The position numbers and the translations under genes are program-made. The notes under the pieces are model-generated. The model was not told the origin of the DNA. It saw only the letters and a list, made by a program, of their open reading frames with translations, and ran no database searches. 64,000 bases of DNA from Isotricha intestinalis (lineage: Eukaryota; Ciliophora; Litostomatea; Vestibuliferida; Isotrichidae), in the NCBI GenBank assembly GCA_023807065.1, contig JAJJLU010000344.1:22831-86830 (forward strand). The letters are read 5' to 3'. The first letter of the stretch is position 1. Each line of letters opens with the position of its first letter. Positions 58,463 through 64,000 of this stretch are shown in pieces.

Positions 58463-59186
58463 TTATTATTTTAATTATATTAATTTTATATTTTTCTATT
58501 TTTTGATTATTAGAAATCTTAGCAAAAAATTCAATAAAATATAATTTTAATAAAAAAAAAAGAAATAATATTTAAATATTAATCTAAAAATCAAAATTTA
58601 AGTATATTGTTTATATTGAATGAAAATTCATTTTTTATTACAGAACAATGTTTTTACCTTTCTCATAGAATCTAATTTGAAATAATTACTTCTTCTTCTT
58701 CAATAATATTAGAATAGTTCTATAATAACAAATCAATAATTAACATTTTTTTATAATTTAGAATCATGGAAATTAAATATTCAAAATAGAATTTTAACCA
58801 ATATCTATTCCAATTTTTTCATAAATATAATCATACCCATTTCCGACATTTTTATAAGGTATTACTTTTTATAATATTTTTTAAATATATTTATTTTTTT
58901 CTTTTTGATTTGAAGAATGAATTCATTGTTTTTTCTTATTTTATATTGATTAACTAGAAATTACATATGTTACCTATTTATTATTTTAATATAAATTTAA
59001 ATCTCCTTCATTGTATATATTAAATATTATTTTATAGAAAAGTTAAGGTATATTGATTCCATAATAACAAGTTGATAAAAATTGAAATTAAATAAGAATT
59101 TTTTTACTAAAATTCAAATAAAGTAATTTTTATCTTGTTTTGATTTTATATTATTTTTAATTAAAAATATTTATTTTATTATTTAA
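58463..59186. other. Divergent spacer (pseudophosphatase / DNAJC2)
   Basis: 720 bp, AT-rich, without open frame or RNA gene; contains both promoters. Confidence 0.35.
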
Positions 59187-60980
59187 ATGTTTTTAGCTTT
59201 ACCAAATGGAGATGATGAAGAAAACAAAATATTATCTTCATTTTGTTTATGTGATGACTATGTAAGGACAGTAGAGCCAGCAGGAGAAGTTTTTGAAAAT
59301 ATTGTAAAATTAGTTTTTTTTGGTGATAATTTATCAGAAGAATCAGAAAAAGAATCAGAAGAAGAAAATGAAATAATAGAAGAAGAAACAATAGAATATG
59401 AATGGGAAAAAGAATATAAAGAAAGTCAATTAAATAAAAAAAGTGATTTATTTTCAAATAAAAAAAATTATTATCAAATTTTAGGTTTAGAAGAATTATT
59501 TTTAAATGCAGGACCTGATGATTTTAGAAAAGCTTATAGAAAACTAGCTAAATTATATCATCCAGATAAAAATCAAGATAATATTTCATTAGAAGGAATA
59601 AATGAAAATGATAAAGAAGAAGAAAAAAAAATAGAAAAAGAAGAAGAAAAAATAATATTAACAGAAGAACAAAAAAAACAAAAAGAAATAAATGATAAAT
59701 GGTTAAAAATAAAAGAAGCATATGAAGTATTATTAGATCCGGAGAAAAGAAAAAAATATGATTCAACAATACAATTTGATGATACAATACCTAAAGAAAA
59801 AGAATATAATGAAAAAGAATTTTTTAGAACTTTTGGTCCAGTTTTTTTAAAGAATTCAATTTGGTCAAAAAAAAAACCAGTTCCAAAAATAGGAGATTTA
59901 GAAACTCCGTTAGAAAAAGTAAAAAAATTTTATAAATTTTGGTCAAATTTTCAATCATGGAGAGATTTTACAGTTGAAGGAGAATATAATATTGAAGAAG
60001 CAAGTTCAAGATATGAAAAAAGACAAATGCTTAAAGAAAATAGGAAAATGAAAGCTAGTTTATTAAAAGAAGAAAAAATTAGAATTGATAAATTAACTCA
60101 ATTAGCTTACAAATGTGATCCTAGAATCAAAGCTGAAGAAGAAAAATTAAAAAAAATAAGAGAAGAAGAAAAAAAATTAAGAATTATTCAAAAACAAAAA
60201 GAAAAAGAAGAAGAAGAAAAAAGAAAATTAGAAATTAGAAAAATACATGAAGAGGAAGAAAGAAAAAAACAAGAAATGTTAAATAAAGAAAAAGAAGATT
60301 TAATTAATCAATTTTTAAATATAGGAAAAGAATTAAATATTAATTTAGACAATGAAGATGTGTTTAGTTTTAAATTAAATTTTAAAGTTTCAAAAGTAAA
60401 AGAAATATTAGAAAAATGTAATAATATAAAAGAAGAAAAAGAAAGAAAAAAATTATTTATTAATTTATCCAGACATGAATTTGCAATGAAAATAAAATCT
60501 GAAGAAGATGAATTAAAAGAAAATAATTTAATATGGACAAAAGAAGAAATGTTTGCTTTACAAAAAGGAGTAAAAAAATTTCCAGCAGGAACAAAAAATA
60601 GATGGGATAAAATAAGAGAAATTGTAAAAACAAAAAGTAATGATGATATAATTCAAATGACAAGATATTTAACAATAAATCCAAATATTCATATTGATGG
60701 AGATGTAAATTTAGGTAATTTATTAAAGAAAGATTTAAATAGAGAAAATCATGAAAAAAAAGATGAAAAACAAAATGATAAAAAAGATAAAGAAAATCCT
60801 ACAATAAATTGGAATGCTGAAGAACAAAAATTATTAGAAGATGCTTTAAAAAAATATCCTTCAAGTTTACCTGCAAATGAAAGATGGACTAATATTGCAA
60901 AATATGTTGGAAAAACTAAAAAACAATGTGTTGAAAGATATAAATATTTAGCCTCTCTTGTGAAGAAAAATAAAAAGTAA
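59187..60980 (+). CDS. DNAJC2: DNAJC2/MPP11/zuotin, ribosome-associated J-protein with SANT domains
   Basis: 597 residues. The N-terminus contains TVEPAGEVFE, matching VEPxGxxFE of ZRF1/zuotin, which supports this start. The J domain (about 91-195) is NYYQILGLEELF, then RKLAKLYHPDKN with HPD near 125, and an Asp/Glu/Lys insertion before KIKEAYEVLLDPEKRKKYDS. A zuotin homology region with FGPVFLKNSIWSKKKPVPKI follows. Then comes a long charged helix (about 290-380) and two SANT domains (IWTKEEMFALQKGVKKFPAG near 447; WNAEEQKLLEDALKKYP near 540, ending KTKKQCVERYKYL). It acts with an Hsp70-like partner on nascent chains. The two SANT domains match animal and plant versions; yeast Zuo1 lacks them. 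Confidence 0.95.
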   Translation: MFLALPNGDDEENKILSSFCLCDDYVRTVEPAGEVFENIVKLVFFGDNLSEESEKESEEENEIIEEETIEYEWEKEYKESQLNKKSDLFSNKKNYYQILGLEELFLNAGPDDFRKAYRKLAKLYHPDKNQDNISLEGINENDKEEEKKIEKEEEKIILTEEQKKQKEINDKWLKIKEAYEVLLDPEKRKKYDSTIQFDDTIPKEKEYNEKEFFRTFGPVFLKNSIWSKKKPVPKIGDLETPLEKVKKFYKFWSNFQSWRDFTVEGEYNIEEASSRYEKRQMLKENRKMKASLLKEEKIRIDKLTQLAYKCDPRIKAEEEKLKKIREEEKKLRIIQKQKEKEEEEKRKLEIRKIHEEEERKKQEMLNKEKEDLINQFLNIGKELNINLDNEDVFSFKLNFKVSKVKEILEKCNNIKEEKERKKLFINLSRHEFAMKIKSEEDELKENNLIWTKEEMFALQKGVKKFPAGTKNRWDKIREIVKTKSNDDIIQMTRYLTINPNIHIDGDVNLGNLLKKDLNRENHEKKDEKQNDKKDKENPTINWNAEEQKLLEDALKKYPSSLPANERWTNIAKYVGKTKKQCVERYKYLASLVKKNKK

Positions 60981-61179
60981 TATTTTAAAAGATAAAATGA
61001 CAATTAAATATTATTAATTTGATAATTGTATATTTTTGAAAAAATTAAAATATAAATTTTAAAAAAAATATTTTTTTTTTAATTAAATATTAAATAATGA
61101 ATGGCTCATGAATAATATTTGAGTAAATTCAAAATGTAAAAATTTTTAAACGAAAATAAAAAAAGAAAATGACTTAAAT

Positions 61180-61545
61180 TGAGATAATATAAAAATGATA
61201 GATTTAAAAATAATGAAAGATTTAATTTGAAATGGTATAAAATGAAATAGAAAATGTTATTAATGATTTTGATTTAAAAATTAAAAATAATAAAGTTCTA
61301 GTTTTTTCTACTTTTAAATAATCTAAACTTTAAAATTTAAACAAAAAGAATTATTGTTGTACTTAAAGAATCTTTTAAATCTTTTGATAAAGATGTTAAA
61401 GATTGTTTATCATATGAAAAATAAAAAAAAAATATTTTAACTGATTATAGGCTAAAATTAATAAATGAAAGAGCTGATAATTTATTAATAATATTAAATG
61501 AAAAAAAGTAAAATTTAAATCTAAAGAATTTATGAAAAAGGTTTT
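61180..61545 (+). pseudogene. Decayed gene remnant upstream of the WD40 gene
   Basis: The plus strand reads NEIENVINDFDLKIKNNKVL, VFSTFK, then after a frame change IVVLKESFKSFDKDVKDCLS, YEK, then ILTDYRLKLINERADNLLII and LNEKK, with TAA between segments. The Asp/Glu/Val/Arg content is coding-like and stands out from plain spacer. At least five in-frame stops and one frame shift. Family not recognised. Confidence 0.45.
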
Positions 61546-61583
61546 ATAAAAAATATAATAAAAATTCAATAAATTTTAAAAAC

Positions 61584-61610
61584 TAAATAAAATAAATAAA
61601 ATAAATAAAA
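61584..61610. repeat. Three copies of TAAATAAAA directly before the WD40 ATG
   Basis: Perfect 9-bp units at 61584, 61593 and 61602, ending 2 bp before the start codon. It is part of the 5' leader; probably slippage-prone microsatellite. Confidence 0.6.
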
Positions 61611-61612
61611 TA

Positions 61613-62567
61613 ATGGGTTCTTGTAATCCCAGAAATTCACGTCCACCAAATATAAAAATTCATCGTAGATCAGTTTTTAATTTACCTTCATTAGAAACAC
61701 ATTGTATTATAATAGCAGGACATACTGATTCTATTAGTGAAATAATTCAATTAAAAGATTCTAGATTATGTTCTTCTTCATGGGATGGAACAATAAAAAT
61801 TTGGAATAAGGAAAATTTAAAAAACTGTGATTTAACTATTCAAAATCCTAACGAAGAATCATTTTTATGTATTATTCAATTAGATGATGAAACAATTTTA
61901 TGTGGTGATTCTGAAAATTTAATTTTTCATTTTTCTTTTGAAAAAAAATTCCCTTTACATATATTTCATGGTCATTCTGATGCAATATATAGTTTAGTTC
62001 AATTAAATTCAAATGAATTTGCTTCTTGTTCAGAAGATACTATAATTATAATATGGGAAATTAAAACATGTGAAACAAAAAATAAATTACAAGGACATGA
62101 TGGAAAAATAAATAAAGTTATATTATTAAAAAATGGTAATTTAGCTTCTTGTTCTAACGATTGTTGTATAAAAATTTGGAATTATAAAGAACATAATAAA
62201 AATTGTATTTGTACACTTGATAATGATTCTTGTTGTATGACAATAACTGAATTAAAAAACGGAAAAATTGCAGCTGGATATATGAGTAAAGATATTAAAA
62301 TTTGGGATGTTGAAAAAAAAAATGTTTGTTTAAATTTAAAAGGTCATGATAATTATATTTCTGTTATTTTTGAACATAAAGAAAATGAATTTATTTCTTG
62401 TTCTTATGACGGTGTTGTTATTTTTTGGAATTTAAATAATAAAAGTGATGATAAAATATAAAGTTAAAAGTGCAAGATGGCATGATGGAAATATTTCTTC
62501 TGTTATTATGTTTAATGGAATCTTTGCTTCTGGTGGATATGATAATTTAATTAAAATTTGGGATTAA
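61613..62567 (+). CDS. WD40-repeat protein, reading frame interrupted near the 3' end
   Basis: About 310 residues in all. The first frame (61613-62461) carries six repeats: GHTDSISEIIQLKDSRLCSS with WDGTIKIWN, then GHSDAIYSLVQL, GHDGKINKVILLKNGNLASC, a diverged blade ending SKDIKIWD, and GHDNYISVIF with YDGVVIFWN. It then stops, but 62466-62567 in another frame continues a perfect seventh blade, WHDGNISSVIMFNGIFASGG then YDNLIKIWD and TAA. Removing 62445-62463 (19 nt, GT...AG) joins the frames at NNK-I-KSARW. The alternative is a one-base frameshift (real or sequencing). A complete seven-bladed propeller, a protein-interaction scaffold, results. The MGSC start resembles an acylation signal, but the Pro at position 6 breaks the myristoylation consensus. 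Confidence 0.8.
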
Positions 62568-62788
62568 TATTAATAAAACAAAATAAAGATTTTTCACTAT
62601 TGTATTTAGGTTATGTTCTTTTTTTGTGTTTATTGGATTAATTTGTTTTTTTACAAAATTAATATAAAAAAGTATATAGTTTAATTACTGAAATAATTAA
62701 TATTTCCAATTTTGTAAATTTAAATTTTTTTTTTTCAATAACAGTATAAAAATAAAATGAATAATCAAAAAAAAAAACAATTTATAAA

Positions 62789-63526
62789 ATGAAATCCACT
62801 TTAATCCTAACCATAACACTTTTCTTAACAACTCTCTTCCTTTATTACAAACCACCTTTATCTCAAAATGTAAATCTTCGAGCATCAAATTCAAATCCTT
62901 GGGATATATATGATTATTATTTTTTTGCATTACAATGGGGAGCATCAATGTGTGCAAAGACTGGAAAATCATGTTATGAAAAATTAAAATCAGTTCCAAG
63001 ACATGAAGTAACAATTCATGGTCTTTGGCCTTCACTTTTAAAAGGAAAAAATTTACCAGCTTGTAATTCAGGAGCAGAAATATCAATAATAGATGATGAT
63101 AGAATGAAAGAAGTTAGAACTTATTGGCCTTCATTAAATGGTAATGCAAATACAGTCTTTTGGGGACATGAATATAATAAACATGGTTATTGCTATAATA
63201 AAAGATTAGGTTTTCCTGAAGATGATTATCATTATTATTTTGATAAAGCTATGGAACTTTTTAAAAGTAAAAAATTAAATAGATTAATTATTAATGCTAT
63301 TGGTGACCGAGAAGGAATTCAAAAAATTAGTTATAATGATTTATATGCTGGAATTAAGAAAGTACTTGGAGGTGATTATTTCCAAATTACTTGTAGTAAT
63401 GTTAGTAAAAAACAATATCTTGCTGAAATTAGAATTGGATTTAATCTTAATTTTGAATTTACTAAAATTACTAAAGGAACTGGTTGTTCTAATAAAAAAG
63501 ATATTATTATTGAATTTGTAGAATAA
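62789..63526 (+). CDS. Secreted ribonuclease T2
   Basis: 245 residues. An N-terminal signal peptide (hydrophobic 4-19) is followed by FALQWGASMC. Active-site motif CAS I is TIHGLWPS with His77. CAS II is FWGHEYNKHGYC with His127, Glu128, Lys131 and His132. All catalytic residues of the family are present. Cysteines at 55, 62, 92, 135 and near the C-terminus fit the disulfide pattern. The enzyme cleaves single-stranded RNA through a 2',3'-cyclic phosphate, in acidic vesicles or outside the cell, and would fit RNA digestion in food vacuoles. It is the last intact gene before the telomere, 222 bp after the WD40 gene. Confidence 0.95.
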   Translation: MKSTLILTITLFLTTLFLYYKPPLSQNVNLRASNSNPWDIYDYYFFALQWGASMCAKTGKSCYEKLKSVPRHEVTIHGLWPSLLKGKNLPACNSGAEISIIDDDRMKEVRTYWPSLNGNANTVFWGHEYNKHGYCYNKRLGFPEDDYHYYFDKAMELFKSKKLNRLIINAIGDREGIQKISYNDLYAGIKKVLGGDYFQITCSNVSKKQYLAEIRIGFNLNFEFTKITKGTGCSNKKDIIIEFVE

Positions 63527-63734
63527 TTTTTATGATTAGAACCAGAAATTTATTAAGAAATAGTCATAAAAAATAAACTTAATACATTTAATAAATTTTA
63601 TTTTTTAATATAAATTAATTTTTTAAATGGAGAATATTAAATGATTTAGATGAGAAAAGTAAGAGGTTTATTTTAATAGGACATTTTTCAAAAATGAAAT
63701 TTTCCAAATTTTGAAGGGAGTGATTTTATTTGTA

Positions 63735-63965
63735 TGGTGGTTATAATACTAGTTTAGTTAGGGTAATTATTTTTTTATCAGATTTAATACTATTATCATA
63801 CTTTACTTTTTTGTTCATAAGTTTCTTTAATTGCTTTAATTATTTTTCAATTTCTTCTTTCCCTTTATTATTTTCATTGTTTCTATTGAATATAATGAGT
63901 GCTTTTTCTGATTTATATTTTATTCCTTTAACTTATTCAAAATATTTAAAAAATAATACAAAATA
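63735..63965 (-). pseudogene. Subtelomeric gene remnant cut off by the telomere
   Basis: On the minus strand, reading away from the chromosome end, the sequence gives KGIKYKSEKALIIFNRNNEN, KGKEEIEK, a TAA, then LKKLMNKKVKYDNSIKSDKK and a final stop. Any 5' part would lie in or beyond the telomere. The Glu/Ser/Lys content is mildly coding-like. The plus-strand frame here (63730-63966) looks like its shadow. Confidence 0.3.
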
Positions 63966-63973
63966 AGTCTTTT

Positions 63974-64000
63974 GATGGGGATTGGGGATTGGGGATTGGG
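63974..64000 (+). repeat. Telomeric repeat (GGGGATT)n at the chromosome end
   Basis: GGGGATT repeats without error from 63977 (63977, 63984, 63991, then GGG at 63998), preceded by GAT. The G-rich strand runs 5' to 3' toward the window edge, as at a right chromosome end. It differs from the GGGGTT of Tetrahymena, GGGGTTTT of spirotrichs and TTAGGG of many eukaryotes. Only 3.4 units are visible, but GGGG runs are almost absent elsewhere in the window. Confidence 0.85.

Noticed and set aside
63730..63966. Subtelomeric 78-codon hydrophobic frame on the plus strand
   Set aside because: Looks like the shadow of the minus-strand remnant; no membrane-protein pattern beyond Phe and Leu from T-rich codons.
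1..64000. Reassigned stop codons (TAA/TAG read as Gln), suggested by spacer stretches that look coding if TAA is read through
   Set aside because: No intact conserved gene (USP, XRN2, Hsp70, NPHP4, DNAJC2, RNase T2, NEK) has an internal TAA, TAG or TGA, and all use CAA for Gln. TAA, TAG and TGA each end a credible protein.
1..64000. CRISPR arrays, rRNA genes or prokaryotic operons
   Set aside because: No regularly spaced direct repeats with unique spacers and no rRNA-like GC-rich block. The gene set is eukaryotic.

Overview
The window is extremely AT-rich (roughly 80-85% by eye, not computed) nuclear DNA of a protist. Genes are mostly uninterrupted, low-complexity and rich in Asn, Lys, Ile and Glu, and they lie on both strands, separated by spacers of about 70 bp to 5 kb. 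Three things point to a ciliated or flagellated organism, most likely a ciliate: a nephrocystin-4 (ciliary transition zone) gene, a NIMA-related kinase, and several hypothetical families that I associate with ciliate genomes. TAA, TAG and TGA all end genes, and none interrupts a conserved domain, so the standard genetic code is in use. The right edge (63974-64000) is a run of GGGGATT repeats in the orientation of a telomere, so the window ends at a chromosome end.

Layout. 0-8 kb: tail of a Rab-type GTPase, a hypothetical with a paralog at 23 kb, the first member of a two-copy family (called DNIR here), a decayed gene, an EF-hand protein, an acidic protein and a coiled-coil protein. 9-19.9 kb: a large DUSP/MYND ubiquitin protease, NPHP4, a NIFK/Nop15-like nucleolar RRM protein and a TMBIM/Lifeguard membrane protein. 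20-27 kb: a stand-alone C-terminal half of a HAS1/DDX18-like helicase with lost motifs, two Lys-rich hypotheticals, a lysophospholipid acyltransferase and a small coiled-coil protein. 28-33.5 kb: an Hsp70 with a long tail ending in a degenerate J-like segment, and a DMT/SLC35F-like transporter. 33.8-39.6 kb: two short psq/CENP-B-type DNA-binding proteins flank a small Cys-tailed protein, the nuclear 5'-3' exonuclease XRN2/Rat1 and a DOT1-like methyltransferase.

39.6-44.8 kb is gene-poor. It holds two decayed tandem copies of a LINE-type reverse transcriptase, other gene remnants and an intron-containing tRNA-Tyr. 44.8-48.6 kb: a small protein with a CaaX-type C-terminus, a NEK kinase and the second DNIR gene. 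50-58.5 kb: a 1983-residue scaffold with a 138-bp tandem repeat and TH1-PH C-terminus, and a PP2C-fold pseudophosphatase. 59-64 kb: DNAJC2/zuotin, a decayed gene, a WD40 protein whose last blades need a 19-nt intron or a frameshift, a secreted RNase T2 and the telomere.

There are no operons. Informational and proteostasis genes (XRN2, NIFK, DNAJC2, USP, Hsp70) are interspersed with cytoskeletal and ciliary genes (NPHP4, NEK). The recurrent theme is catalytically degenerate paralogs (helicase half, PP2C, J-domain) and decayed genes in the spacers. No clearly coherent new multi-gene system is visible.
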